Source of the DNA: Lepidodermella squamata
Taxonomy: Eukaryota > Gastrotricha
Direction: 5' to 3'
NCBI GenBank assembly: GCA_047495785.1
Contig: JBLDXI010000024.1
Span: forward strand, 2,542,001-2,606,000
Length of the DNA stretch: 64,000 nucleotides
The notes under the pieces were generated by a model that saw only the letters and a program-made list of their open reading frames with translations, had not been told where the DNA came from and did not search any database. This document shows, in pieces, positions 49,001 to 61,324 of this stretch. Position 1 is the stretch's first letter. Each line of letters begins with the position of its first letter. The translations under genes were made by a program, and so were the position numbers.

Positions 49001-52000
49001 TCTCCCCCATTTATTGGAAGTTATCCAGGCATAACCGTGGGTGTAACATTTCATCTCATGATTTTGCCAGCTAATTTTCTTATTTTTAGATCTTTCAAAA
49101 ACGCATGTTTGGCAATACGAATTTTTCCCGCGGCTGGCAAGACTACAAAAATGGCTTTTCAGCTTTACCATACTCTGCCAATAGTGATTATTGGATTGGT
49201 GCGTTTCAAATCGATCTATTTCGGATCAATGTTTATGACATTTATTAAAGGAAATGAGAATCTTTACCTGCTGACCAGGCGGAACTGTATTGATATGTTC
49301 GTGATCGCCACGGATCCGAGAAATGGCTCTACAAACGTCGCTCACTGGCGGGATTTCAAGGTTCTTCCGGAAAGTACATCCTACACATTGTGGGCTGACA
49401 CTGGAAATTTCGACGCACTATCGAACACAGGTAGAATAACCGTATAAGTACAAATTTATTAAAATTACCAATTTATATAGGAAATTCGCTCTATAATCAT
49501 AACAATCTGCCCTTTTCAACTTATGATAATGGATCTGCCTCTAGTTGCTTTGGATCAGGGGCGGGGAAGATGGAGGGTGGTTGGTGGGTCCCATCTGGCT
49601 GCTCCTACACAGCTCAGCTTAACAATGTTTGGAACTCAAGTGTTACCCCGAAGGCTATGGCATTTTCCGGCTGGGCGTCGCTCAACTGGTCAATGGCTAC
49701 GACTATGATGGGAATAAGACGAAGAAGTAATTAATGCATATTATAAATCATACTAGCTCGTATAACAATCTACATTTTCACCAGCTAGCGGAACCTTTTG
49801 TAAGCTGCCCAATAACGGATACAGCGCAATTGTACCTACTTACGAAGTAATGGGCTACACGAGAGATATATCAAATCGATGGGTCTCTGGTGACTTTATC
49901 AGAGTTAGGCTCAGTAACTACGGTTATTTGTATTCGAACGACGACCCTGTAACTGCTCGTACGAATTTCTTAATTCTAAAGATCAAGCAATAATATATCT
50001 GAATTTTGCAGCTTACCCCACACCACTAGACTGCTACTATTACCAACAACAAGCTTCAGCTTTTAACAAATTCGTGTCAGGAATAAATTCTAATTTTGTT
50101 GCTGGGGAATTCAGCGGAACAGTTTATTGCGACCAAGAGACTATGGGTAAGGAGTAACGGCTAGCTTCGGGAGGCATGAATGTTTTCTTTAAAGGTGGTG
50201 GTTGGGTTTTGATTCAAAGACGCGTCGACGGTTCTACCTCCTTCCAGCGCGACTTGGACTCTTACATATCTGGCTTCGGTTCTTTAACCGGAAACTACTG
50301 GATAGGCCTTGAAACCATGCGACAAATCGCAATTACTGCTTATCACGAGGTTCTCATCGAAATGCGTGGCCCTGATGGTTACGCGTTCACTTTGACTAGT
50401 AACGTCTACCCATGGTACCCACAATATGGATTTGTTTGGACGGGCTTTCAAGCCTGCTCAACGGCTGGTGACATGGTCTCGGCAATGGGCGCGAAAACTT
50501 TCACAGTCGACCCATGCGGGACTGGAGGTTGGTGGCATGTCGTAACCTGCAACAGCTCTCAAGTCTACTCGAACCTGAACGCGCCTTACGATGGCGTTGA
50601 TACTGGGGGAATGTACTGGAAAACCTACGGAAATGGCGCTACCCCAAATCTTGAGTGGACAGAAATCAAGATGCGTAGACCGTCGCAGACTCGTGGCCGT
50701 TACGTACCTTTCAGAGGTTTCAAATGTAGTGCTGGAACCAGCACAATAAAAACCGTTTCGTCCCTTAATGAGTGTCTGGGCAATTGCACAGCTTCGGCAA
50801 CCTGCCTTGCTGTTGCATATAACAAAGCTACCTGGTGCGATTTGCGAACTAGCAGCTGCCAACAAGATTCTCAAGGCACGACTAACGCAACCTACGACTC
50901 ATACTACCGTATGGATTCCTGCACTCACGTATCAGTATGTGGACCACCTCCAGCTATGGCTTCAACAACAATGGAAGGCACAATGCTGACTACATCAATA
51001 TCTGTAAACTACACGTGTCTAGCTGGGTATTCAAACGCAATTGCGCCTGTTGATTGGACAGTCCTTACTTGCAACACAACAACAAAACGATGGGTCGGAA
51101 CGTGGCTTCGATGTTCCACTCTATGCGGCAGTTACCCTGATTTCTCTGCTTATAATGCTGAGAAGTTACAAAACATCACCTATATTGGGGATAAGGTGGT
51201 TGCAAATTACCAGTGCATGGCAGGATTTACTCTAGTGAGTGGAAACTTGAGCCAAGTCTGCCAGCCACCCTATGGGGCTTGGATAGGCGATTCGCCGCTT
51301 TGCCAGAACATTTCATGCCCTCAGCCGCCTACCTATCCTAACACTACAGCAAACTTTACTGGCGTACCGGATAATTTGCGAATTTTACCAGGTTTAGTTT
51401 GGCAATACAGCTGTCCCGTTGGTTATCTGTTCAACAATACGGGGACTGGCTCGGCTACCTTAACTTGCGACGGAACGACAAAGACCTGGGTTGGTTCTAT
51501 TGGAACCTGTGTTGCGGATTGTTCGGGTGTGGTTGGCTGCTTGAATGGAGGAACCTGCAGCCAGCCTAACCAATGCCTATGCATATCAGGCTGGGCTGGA
51601 GCAACGTGTTCCCTGGGTAGGCTTTCAATATGATTTGTTTACAAACTTGAGATGATCCGAATTCCCCACAGTCGATTGCTCTTCTCTAAACAACTGCTCC
51701 GGTAATGGCGCGTGCAACTCTCCGAATAACTGCACTTGCTTGAAAGGATGGATGGGGCCGTCTTGCTCGACACGTATTAAATCATTTTTCATATTTAGGC
51801 TCAATATATCAACGCATTTTCCAGCTGATTGTAGCTCGATGGGCGGCTGCGCAAATAGCGGTACATGCGTTTCGCCAGATAAGTGTAACTGCTTGGCTGG
51901 TTGGACAGGGCTGTCTTGTTCAGAACGTATTTTTTAGTAATTCATTCGATTGAAGCTACATGAGTCATTTTCCAGCCGACTGCTCATCACTGGGAGATTG

Positions 52001-55000
52001 TAAAAATGGCGGTTCATGTATAGCGCCGAATACTTGTTACTGTATCAATGGCTGGGGTGGAGCTGACTGCTCTCTAGGTGGGAATATTTCGCGGGATTTC
52101 CATATGCCCATCTTATTCCCATTTTCTCAATCCCATAAGGAACGACTATAGCATCAGGCCAAACTACTACCACGACTCAATCCACAACTGCTCAGCTTTT
52201 GACCACACCCGTGGTGACAACAACTGTTACAACCGCTACGCCATCTGCTACTGCCACTACTACTTCAGCTACAATTACTTCAACTCAGGCTATCGTCTCC
52301 AGTACTCCATCAACACAGGCTAGCAGTACAACTCTCGCACAGCAAGACACATCTTCACTATTCCCAACAACTAGTGCTGCTACAACAACAGTCTCTGCAA
52401 CTAGCACTAAACCTAGTGCTGTAACAACAACGAAAGACAGCTACAGCGTTATGATCGACTTGAATATTACCGTAGCTGCCTCGGATGAAGTTTTGATTCA
52501 AAGTGCGAACCAAGTTGAAAGCAAGGTTACTCAATCTGCCAACATGATCAACACCTACCAAAATTTAACTTTATTGGCTGCAGACTCAGTAAGTCCAAAT
52601 ATTCGAAATATGTTATTATGAATTAAACTTTATTGTATTTCTTCCTAGCAATCCTTTGTAAACGCAACGTCAAGTCTAATGACAAGGTACTCAACTCTTG
52701 TTGTCAACTTATCAAGCGAGACGATTCTGCAAATTTCGCTAGGTTTGTTGACAAAAGTGTTTTATCGATATAATCTATAGCAGAATTGTTCTAGCCTACT
52801 CTCAAGCTGTAAGCACGGTCATGACAACTATTGCTGAAAAGCAGGTCCTCCAAGTATCGAAATCGGATTCTCTGGTTGAACCTAGCACTGCAATAAAATG
52901 TCAAGCTGATCCGTTCTCTTCCGAAGCTTACATCGTCCAGACACCGAAAGTTGAGCTGTCAACTGACCAAAATGAGCAATTATTCCGCGACTATCGAACA
53001 ATGATGGAGTCAATGGCAACCATGGTGAAAAATGCCCTCGCTTTGGGGAAGGATTTCACCTTCAACGGAACATTCTTCTCATTCGTCATTGCCAACCACG
53101 CAGCATCAAGCCTGTCAGCATTGGTCCTTGAAACAAATTTGGCTAAGGTAGAGATACCGAAAATCGACAATGCGCTTGATCTGATCAACCCGTTGCCACG
53201 AGGTCTCGATACAAAGAGCAAAATTTCAATTGTATTCACTACATACATCACAAATGTTTATGATGTATCAAAACCGTTTAACATGCCAACAATTTCGCTG
53301 AAAGTCTACTTCGGCGATATCACTCTACAGCTGAACACGGCCCACCCGGTCAAAATGACAGGCTATCCCCTCGAGAACAAGGCTAGACAGCTTTCTACGG
53401 ATAAGGTCGAGTCGCAGTGCGATATAAGCAAGATCAAATGTGATATCACTTCAAATGCCGATAAATTAGGATCGCTAGCTACCTTCCCAGTATCGACAGA
53501 TGCCGGAGACTTTATTTTAATCTTCCCAGCTATTGAATTCAACTACGCTGTGTACATCTCCCTCAATTCGACTCCTTCGTTGGCTTCTTACATTTGGCAA
53601 ATGAATGTTACGGGTGGGCAAGTATCAGCTTCTTCCCACCCTAGATTAGGTTCGATTCGATTCAACTTTAACAAAACGAAAGAACTAAGAGTCGTTGTTT
53701 CGGAGTATTCTCTTAAAGTCTTCGCCAAATCTCGGGGTTTTACGAATTCAACGTTCACATTAAATGTGTTTTCGAAGAAGAATCTCGCTCATTTCTCGCC
53801 CACGGATGATTTGCCTGCCTCAGTGTGCCAGATGCAGAAATGTTATGGCTATCACATGCGAATAGGTTTCGCTTCGAAGAGCCAAGTGATATCTGCTAGA
53901 AAGAGGCGAGAAGCAGACACTAACTCATCGACTGGTTTCGAACTAGATTCCGCATCAGACGAATCGAGGGTGTCTTTCAAATCCTCATATTTCGGCGATT
54001 TCGGAGCTGACCTGCTGATATCTCCAAATACCATCCAATTTTCCGAGATTTTCGCGAATTTCTCCAGTTTATTAGCCGACAATGCATTTGTCTTCGCCTT
54101 CATGATCGTATGCGTTGTTGGTTATCTAGCCGCTGTTGGTCTAACTGTGATGTTTGATCGGGCGGATTTGAAAGACTGGGCATTTATGCCACTGCTGAGC
54201 AACAAACCTCACCATCAGTTCACTTACTTAATCTCCGTTGACTACTACAAGGTGAAGCGTTACGAGCTGCAACCTCAAATTTCCGTTCGACTGATTGGAG
54301 ATGGTTGCGAAACTTCATTTCGTCAGCTGCATGATGGCGCCAGGAAAAACTTTTCGGGGAAGGTACCTGGTAATTTTGCTCTGACAACACTATCTCCGAT
54401 CGAATTCATCGACTCAATTGAGATCGACCTAATCAGTGCACCGTGGGCATGTGGTTCGAAACCTTTTCAAATCTACATCGACAAGGTGGTGATAGTCGAT
54501 GTTGAAACCGGCAAAAAGTACATTTTCCCAGTTCGGTCAAATATGGAGTCGGGCGATCGTGTGAAAACCGATTTAGCCACCGAAGATGAGATCAAGAGCT
54601 TCACGTACCTGGTTGGGGGTCACTCGAGGGCCGGTATCACCGATAACCACCCCTGGCTTTCGATCGTCAAACGACCCCTACCAAGTAATTGGACACGGGT
54701 CGAGCGACTTTCGTGCGTCGTGTCAGCTCTTTTCATGGCTATGCTCGTGAATTGCATGTTCTATGGCCAGGAAGGGACTTCTCCGAGGATCGGCATCAAT
54801 ATCGGCGGGTTCCTCCGCATCTCATGGTTCACATTCTACACTAGTCTTGCGAGCTGTATAATCATAATACCGCCAACCACGATAATAGCAATAATCTTTA
54901 AACGAGTGAAACGTCGTTCGGCGGAAAAAAGCGATTGGATCACTGTTTTCAACGCTGCTGTGAAGGAGAGCGAGGGTGAAGATGAATCAGAGAATAAACA

Positions 55001-57439
55001 TAAGAAAAAACCGTTCAAGTTTCCATTTTGGACGATTGGAATTGCTTGGTTCCGTAAGTTGCGCCAGCTTTTACTTATTTTTGAAGGAACTTTTTTTGCC
55101 TTCAAGTGGTCGCTGTATCAGTGGGAACCTCTGCGTTCTTAGTTATTATGTTCAGCCTGCAATGGGGTCGAGAAAAGTCACTGCAGTGGTTGTCAAGCAT
55201 GGGAATGCACATAATTCAGGATGTCATTGTTGTTCAATCGGTCAAAGTCTTGCTAGTCTCAGTGTTCACGTCATCCTTATTGAAGCTGCCGGACGACGGA
55301 GTGTCTCTTGGGAAACTGGTTTACTCTCGCTGTAAGACATAGTTTGCCAGTTGAATTATTGACATTTAGATTTTTTTTCGAAATTTAGGCAATAATTCGG
55401 AAAGGACATTGGTTTTTAAACGCACTAGGAACATCATAGCTGGGATAGCCCATCACATTGCCTACGTAATCGCATTTGCTCTGGTGATTGCTACAACCCA
55501 AAACACCTACCGTTACCAAATCGTCAGAGATATCCGTCCCTTGGTTGATTTTGATGGCATTCAACAGGTGATAGATCCGATTATTGATTACGGACGTATC
55601 TTCGATTGGCTCAACAATAAAGTTATTCCGAATTTCCTGAATGGCAACCAGATCAACTACGGCGGGGTTTTCAATGAGAAAAACCTTTACGTCGTGCCGA
55701 ATCATGATGTGACAATTATCGGTCCGATAAGACTAAGGCAACAGCGCGTTTCGAGATCACCGTGTCCTATCGCAATAACTTCGACAAAATCTTACGTAGG
55801 CCGATACAGGGAGAAACTTGCCCCAGACCAGGCTCCATGCCAAGAATCATACTCAAGCGATACAGGAATAGGACTTTCATCCGAGACTCGAGATTTCAAC
55901 AAAAGCTGGTCCATTTTAATGACGAGCTATATTGATAAGTCCAATATTTCGATCGAGGACGCACCTTGGTTTTACAGAGACGATAGCTCCGGATTTCCAT
56001 ACTCTGGCTGGTCGGCGATTTACAAGTCTGGTGGCTACTATGTCGACTTACCCAACAGGATGTGGAAAGCTCAACGGCTTGTTTCGCAGCTGAAAGATGA
56101 AAGATGGCTTGATAACTCGACTTCAGTGCTCTTCGTTGACTTTACGCTGTACAACTCTCAAATCAACCTGTTCCTCTCAGTCAAAATTGTCTTCGAGGCA
56201 CTATCAGCTGGTGGCATGAATTACCACGCGAGGCTCTACCCGTTACAGCTATATCAATACTCCGGCGCTAGCAGTATCCTGATTTTTGTGATCCAAGGCA
56301 TTTGGATACTTTTGTTGATTTCTGAAACTGCGAAAGTTGCTTATTTGATGCGGAAAAATGGACCTCAGCAACATTTGAAGGACGGCTGGAACTTGTTAGA
56401 AGTCGTATCCATTCTCATGGGTTACGGGATTATCGGGCTTTTTGCTGCTCGAATTTCGAGCATTATTAAGGTCGTAACGAAGATGCAGACGACCCGGAGT
56501 TCTTACACCAATCTTGACCTATTGGTTTACTGGGACGAAGTAATGGCGAATCTCTATGGTTTGACGTTTTTCATGACAATGATGCTGTTTTTCCGAAATC
56601 TGAAGTTCAACAAATACTGGTGTATGTTCCTGGCGACCCTCTCAAAGGGCAAAAGTGACCTTTTATCCTTCATTGTCGTTTTCACGATGATCACAATGAT
56701 GTTCTCTGGCCTCGGCTATCTGACCCTCGGAGCTACCCAGAGTGAGTTCAGGTCAATGACGGCTTCGATAATGAGTCTTCTGCAAAACGTTATTGGAGTT
56801 ACTGGGAATTTGATAGCCCTCGGCTCTCAATCTCGCTTCATCATGATCTACTGCATTGCCTATTCATCGATCGTCATGTTCTTAGCTGTTCAGATTTTCA
56901 TGACGATTATTACAGTGACTTATGACCGAATTTCTGACGATATCGAGGGGAACACTGACTGGGATAAAGAAGTCGATGAATACATGTCTGAGGAATGGAG
57001 AAAGCTGATTGCAAGAAAACAACCGAAAATGTCGGAGGAAATTGATCAGCTCCTTTTGAAAGATGAAAGCTGTTACAGTAAACGTAAGTCGTTTTTCTTT
57101 TTTTCATAACAATTTATGATTAAAATAATTTATCCAGTTGAAAGCTCTTTGAACCGGTTGTCGAAGCATGTTGACGTGGTGGCGAGTAATGCTCCGCTGA
57201 TCTCGGAAGACAAACGCGTGACCTGCAACATTCGCTGGGCGGAACAGTTTATCAAAGTCACGCAAAATGACCGAGCGCAATCTACTGGTTCACAAGGCGA
57301 AGCTCGACGGATAAGAAAGCTGCCATCTGTCGAGCCTTTGTACCCAGTGAAGCTCGCGCCTGCCGGGGCTTATTACGATTTCGTCAAGCGATTTAGCGAA
57401 CACGACATTTTCAAAACGGCTGATTTCAAAGCAGATTGA
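46079..57439 (+). CDS. Divergent polycystin-1-like protein, copy D: EGF x4-F5/8C-FReD x4-PAN-CCP x3-EGF x4-mucin stalk-PLAT-polycystin
   Basis: 24 exons: 46079-46145, 46201-46293, 46346-46444, 46500-46628, 46684-46779, 46832-47392, 47424-48003, 48060-48184, 48237-49036, 49090-49198, 49251-49430, 49481-49726, 49785-49958, 50012-50146, 50195-51616, 51672-51773, 51825-51926, 51976-52077, 52152-52588, 52649-52742, 52795-55053, 55107-55331, 55389-57083, 57138-57439; 3,377 residues, one frame. The leader MIRAFLPIAILAVQLLP is a clear signal peptide. Approximate residues: EGFs 23-161, F5/8C 162-310, EGF-like 315-348, FReDs 349-1290, PAN and CCPs to 1570, four EGFs to 1707, Thr/Ser stalk 1708-1810, RKRR site, TM1, PLAT, polycystin TMs, acidic C-tail. 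FReD1 keeps the canonical KDRDND calcium loop. It has more introns in the FReD region than A-C and lacks their intron before the TOP-like domain. Confidence 0.9.
47393..47423 (+). other. 31-nt intron in copy D
   Basis: GTAGGCC...TTTAG between exons 46832-47392 and 47424-48003. Retaining it shifts the frame and hits a stop. Removing it joins the EGF-like end (PSCG) to the FReD1 start (TNDYLD..PIDCEDIA), exactly as the 53-nt intron 16474-16526 does in copy B. Confidence 0.75.
52152..52470 (+). other. Thr/Ser-rich mucin-like stalk region of copy D
   Basis: The exon starting at 52152 encodes about 100 residues made mostly of Thr, Ser, Ala, Val and Pro (TTPVV, TTTVTT, SATATTTSAT). This is the composition of densely O-glycosylated stalks. 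It follows four EGFs and takes the place held by long EGF arrays in A, B and C, so it may serve as an alternative spacer that lifts the recognition domains off the membrane. Confidence 0.8.
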
Positions 57440-57532
57440 CTGTATTATATTCTCAAAGACAGCCAGGCTGGATTCTGGATATATCGAGTGCTGTGATTGC
57501 TGATTGCGTGATAAGTCAGTTGCAATTTGATT

Positions 57533-57538
57533 AATAAA
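57533..57538 (+). promoter_or_regulatory. Poly(A) signal AATAAA of copy D
   Basis: AATAAA about 95 nt after the stop at 57437-57439. Confidence 0.65.
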
Positions 57539-57539
57539 A

Positions 57540-58720
57540 TATGCTTGGAAAGATGAAGTTATAATCAAATTCTTTGTAATATGAAATGAATATTTTCAGG
57601 CGCGCCTAAGTTACCTCTAAGCTCGCAATCAGATTGGTCTGTCGCTCGCTCGATGAATGATAGAGACAACCTTTCAAACTTCCAGGCTGTTTAAAATTCA
57701 TCGGAATTTGAATCGCTAGAATATGGGGTTCTCGTTCGAAGCATTTAAAGCGTAAATCCAACTTGTTTACGAGCATTTGAAGTAATGCGCGAGCGTTAAC
57801 TTAGACTTTACAAGAGTGCATAAACATTCCGTTCGTGACGTCCAAGCGTGACTACGTGACGTCCTTCTGCGCTTGCTAGACATCCCCGCGGCGTCGTGTG
57901 TTCGTGCGGAGTCCGTGAGCTCATCTTTACACGAAACATGACTGGAATGATTTGTAATTACCTAGTTATCTCAAAACTGTCACGCTAATTATGCCATTTA
58001 ATAAACTATTGATCACAGCATGTTGACGGAGCTGTGAAGAATCAATGTTTACTTGATGAGGATACAAGAGTCACGTGCAGCAATAAGGGCGGGAGCGTTA
58101 TCTTAAAGTACCTCGCCCTGGGTATTGCGGGGTTCCCTTCACTTCAAATCTGAATTCCGCCAAGTAATTAAAACTATTTCGAGTCATAAAATGATGTTTG
58201 TTCTCATCGTGGCATTTCGTTCAAAAGTAACCTAATCCTGAAGATTTTGCAAGGAAATTCCCAGACGAAATAGCATCTATTAATTGACTGTATCAGCTTC
58301 CAGCAACTGGCGCGTTTCACTCCACATCAACACGTTTGAGTGGAATCCGACAGCCGTAGACCACGTGAGTTGTCGGAGAAGTGTTATTTTAAATCCTTGA
58401 TGAACCAATATTTTTACTCAAGATCTCACAAGATTCTCAGCTTTTTACATTTGCTTTCCAGCTTTCTAACAACGAGTTTAACCTCTTTTTTCAGGAAGCT
58501 TTTACTTTCACCACCAATCACGCATCATTATATGTTTTTCGGCATCTGATAGTTAAAATGGATAAGACATTTTTGAAATTTCCTGCTTTTACACATCCCG
58601 CGATATTTTCAGCATAAGCACGACTTCCTGGTTCCGTCTTTGTTAAACGCACGAATTTTTAGTGGCCCATCTTTGTTAACCTGTTAACACGTTTTGTTTA
58701 CATTTCTCGTCGTAGAAAAA
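57540..58720. other. Spacer before the GABA-B-type receptor, no gene
   Basis: No supported coding sequence. Presumably holds the promoter and 5' UTR of the receptor starting at 58721. A TGTTAAC motif is repeated close together near 58670-58690. I see no TATA box. Confidence 0.5.
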
Positions 58721-61123
58721 ATGCATCTTGCTATTCAGCTGATAACCTATAATTTCTTGGTAATCTCCACATACCGTACTGTTGCTCAGGACCAGAGGAA
58801 GTACACTTTGGAGCTTTTGGATCTCATCCCGATCGCAGGGCCACCTCCTAGAAATGGGAAAGAGTGTCGATTTGCCTCAGAAGCAATCATCAACTACATT
58901 CATGCGAAACGACCTGATATTTTACCGGAATACCGTCTCTCCCTCAGAATTGCTGACGAAGGTCTCGATGGGGTGAGATCTGTCGGCACTGCAGTTCAAT
59001 TTTTGCGCGATTTTGAGCCAAATCCGGGCAATCAACCTGAACAAACTAAATTTGCGGCTCCTGTTGTAGTTTCCGGATTCAATACACCTGGCTGCATCTC
59101 AATCGGCAAAAGCCTCCATCACGTCGGCATGGTGTCCTTCTCCGCCTCTTGCGCTGGTCCCATGTTCGCAGATCGGAATATCTATAAAAACATGTATTTG
59201 AATCGCTTGACCACAACAACGATGAGCTACGGCCAACTGCGATTTATCAAGGACTTCGGGAAATGGGATAAGATCGCAATCCTAGCCAATCTTGGAAACG
59301 ATGCCAGTTTCGCATCTGCGACATTCATGCTCAAAATTGCTGTATCAAAAGGCGTATCCGTTGTTTGGTTCGATGGTGTGATGAACTTTAACGATATCGG
59401 CCCAATGGTTTCTTTGAGGAAGAGCGATGCAAGGATTATTGTTTTCTGGAACTTCACGGCTAGCCTAACCTGGCAATTCCTTTGCGTTGCCTACCTACTT
59501 GGAATGACTGGTGGTCGATATGTTTTCATTCTTCAAAACTCTCAGTTCCAAGCTTCAGATACGATTCCTCTCAATATAGCCGGGGTCAAGGGCTGCACTA
59601 GGGAGATAGTGGTCGAACAATACAAATATTCGATTGGGACAGGGCAGAGCTTTGTTCCTTATGACAAGAATGTCCCTTCTTATCTTGGCTACACGGCCAA
59701 TGAGTTCGAGTCAATGTATGACGTTGCGGCAAATTACACAAAGGGCAACGATTACAGCTATCGTTTCCAGTGTCACGACGTCACAATGAGTGCCATCGTG
59801 ACGCTGCATAATGCTGAGATTCTGCTGAAGAAAAACTACGGGAACATCACCCTCCGCAACTTTTTCAGCCATCGTGACATCGTTTCAAAGGCACTTAACG
59901 ATTCGGCGATTAATCTGGACTACGCAGGTCTCAGGACCGGACGCATTAAGTATAGCAACAAAACGGGTGAACTTGTTTCTGACTTCACGACTATCACGTA
60001 CTGGGATGGCAGTAAGTTGATTGATATCGGAGCTGTTTTGCAGAAAGATGACACGCTGGGACGAGATGTTGATGATTTTCGGATCAATGTTGTCCTGAAA
60101 ACTCCTATTCCTTGGGCAACCAACGACGGCCAACCTCCCAGTGATGAGCCAACCCTTGTTGTAGCACTCCTCGCAATCCCCGCGGGCCTCTCAGTGGCAG
60201 TCTACGCTTTAGCCGGTTTTCTGGTTCTGGTAACATCGACTCTAGCAATTTACGGCATAGCGAGGACAAAATGCTGCGAAAAACCTTTAAAAGCAGTTGG
60301 AGCAGGGGCAAATCTTGGATTGTACATTGTAGCGATTCTATTCATCGCCGATGATCTTGGGGAAACCTCAGCAATTGCTGATTTCAGAATCGCACTCCTT
60401 GTAGTCTCATTATCTATCGTGAACTCGATATTCTACGCTCGTATTCAAACCTCCCGAGAGCTTATATCAGGAATTAAGGCGGGGCAGTACTTGAGAAATT
60501 GGAAGTTAAAGTCCCAACTAACAAATAATTCTCCGAAAAAGTCAGACCAGATCGAAAAACCTACGAGAATCTCGATGATTTCTGAAACTCAAGTTATTCG
60601 AAGAGCTACCTGCAGTTTCAGTGTTACTAAACCTGAAGAAATTTCCACCATTCCATCTCTGAGGTCCCTCCGCGTCGTAGGTCTTTTTACCGGGTTGAAT
60701 ATCGCTCTGGTCACAATTTGGCTCTCAATGGATCCACTGAACTGTATCCGTTTATCCTATGAGCCAATCTATGACGAGATTTCTGACACCTATACAACGT
60801 TTCAGTCCCAAATCTGTTATGGGGAGTATCACATCTATTGGATGTACTCTTTGGCTGGTCTCCACGCTCTTTTGCTATTCATTGCATGCGTCCAGGCTTA
60901 CCAGCTCTTCAAATCAGGAGCCGCTAAAAAGATTTGCGAATTCAAAGTTATGACTCTGGGACTTGCTAATGCCACAACTATTTTCTTGGCATCCTTTCTT
61001 GTTCTTTTGGTCATTCGCAGCCCGAGTGGGCAAGAAATTGCCGTTTCATTCATTTTAATGCTGTACGCCGCAACGTCATCCTGCAGTTGGTTTATCCCGT
61101 CATTCATTCAGAAAAGCTCCTGA
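58721..61123 (+). CDS. GABA-B-type class C G protein-coupled receptor, intronless
   Basis: 800 residues in one exon. ATG 58721 gives the hydrophobic leader MHLAIQLITYNFLVIS; the upstream in-frame extension has no ATG. Residues about 25-470 form a bilobed Venus-flytrap ligand domain of the ANF-receptor/periplasmic-binding type (GKECRFASEAIINYI, SFSASCAGPMFADR, YGQLRFIKDFGKWDKIAIL, later RTGRIKYSNKTG). Residues about 480-800 hold seven TM segments, beginning with TLVVALLAIPAGLSVAVYALAGF and ending SCSWFIPSF. There is no Cys-rich domain between the two halves, which separates GABA-B-type from mGluR-type receptors. The protein ends about 10 residues after TM7, so the C-terminal coiled coil used by vertebrate GABA-B subunits for pairing is absent. 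The ligand cannot be read from sequence. Confidence 0.88.
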   Translation: MHLAIQLITYNFLVISTYRTVAQDQRKYTLELLDLIPIAGPPPRNGKECRFASEAIINYIHAKRPDILPEYRLSLRIADEGLDGVRSVGTAVQFLRDFEPNPGNQPEQTKFAAPVVVSGFNTPGCISIGKSLHHVGMVSFSASCAGPMFADRNIYKNMYLNRLTTTTMSYGQLRFIKDFGKWDKIAILANLGNDASFASATFMLKIAVSKGVSVVWFDGVMNFNDIGPMVSLRKSDARIIVFWNFTASLTWQFLCVAYLLGMTGGRYVFILQNSQFQASDTIPLNIAGVKGCTREIVVEQYKYSIGTGQSFVPYDKNVPSYLGYTANEFESMYDVAANYTKGNDYSYRFQCHDVTMSAIVTLHNAEILLKKNYGNITLRNFFSHRDIVSKALNDSAINLDYAGLRTGRIKYSNKTGELVSDFTTITYWDGSKLIDIGAVLQKDDTLGRDVDDFRINVVLKTPIPWATNDGQPPSDEPTLVVALLAIPAGLSVAVYALAGFLVLVTSTLAIYGIARTKCCEKPLKAVGAGANLGLYIVAILFIADDLGETSAIADFRIALLVVSLSIVNSIFYARIQTSRELISGIKAGQYLRNWKLKSQLTNNSPKKSDQIEKPTRISMISETQVIRRATCSFSVTKPEEISTIPSLRSLRVVGLFTGLNIALVTIWLSMDPLNCIRLSYEPIYDEISDTYTTFQSQICYGEYHIYWMYSLAGLHALLLFIACVQAYQLFKSGAAKKICEFKVMTLGLANATTIFLASFLVLLVIRSPSGQEIAVSFILMLYAATSSCSWFIPSFIQKSS

Positions 61124-61324
61124 AGAGAAGATATACACATTCAAAAATTAAGAAAAAAACTCACCCCGTCAGGGGCTCCATAGTGACCGTGAATGAAGTG
61201 CGTGGGTTTTTTGTAAGGGTTCGTTTTTTTCTTTGAAAGCACACCCACACTCATTTTCCTTGTGTATTTAAGCTGGACTTTTCTCGTGTTTCAAAAAACT
61301 GAACGTATTTACTTTCCATTCACG

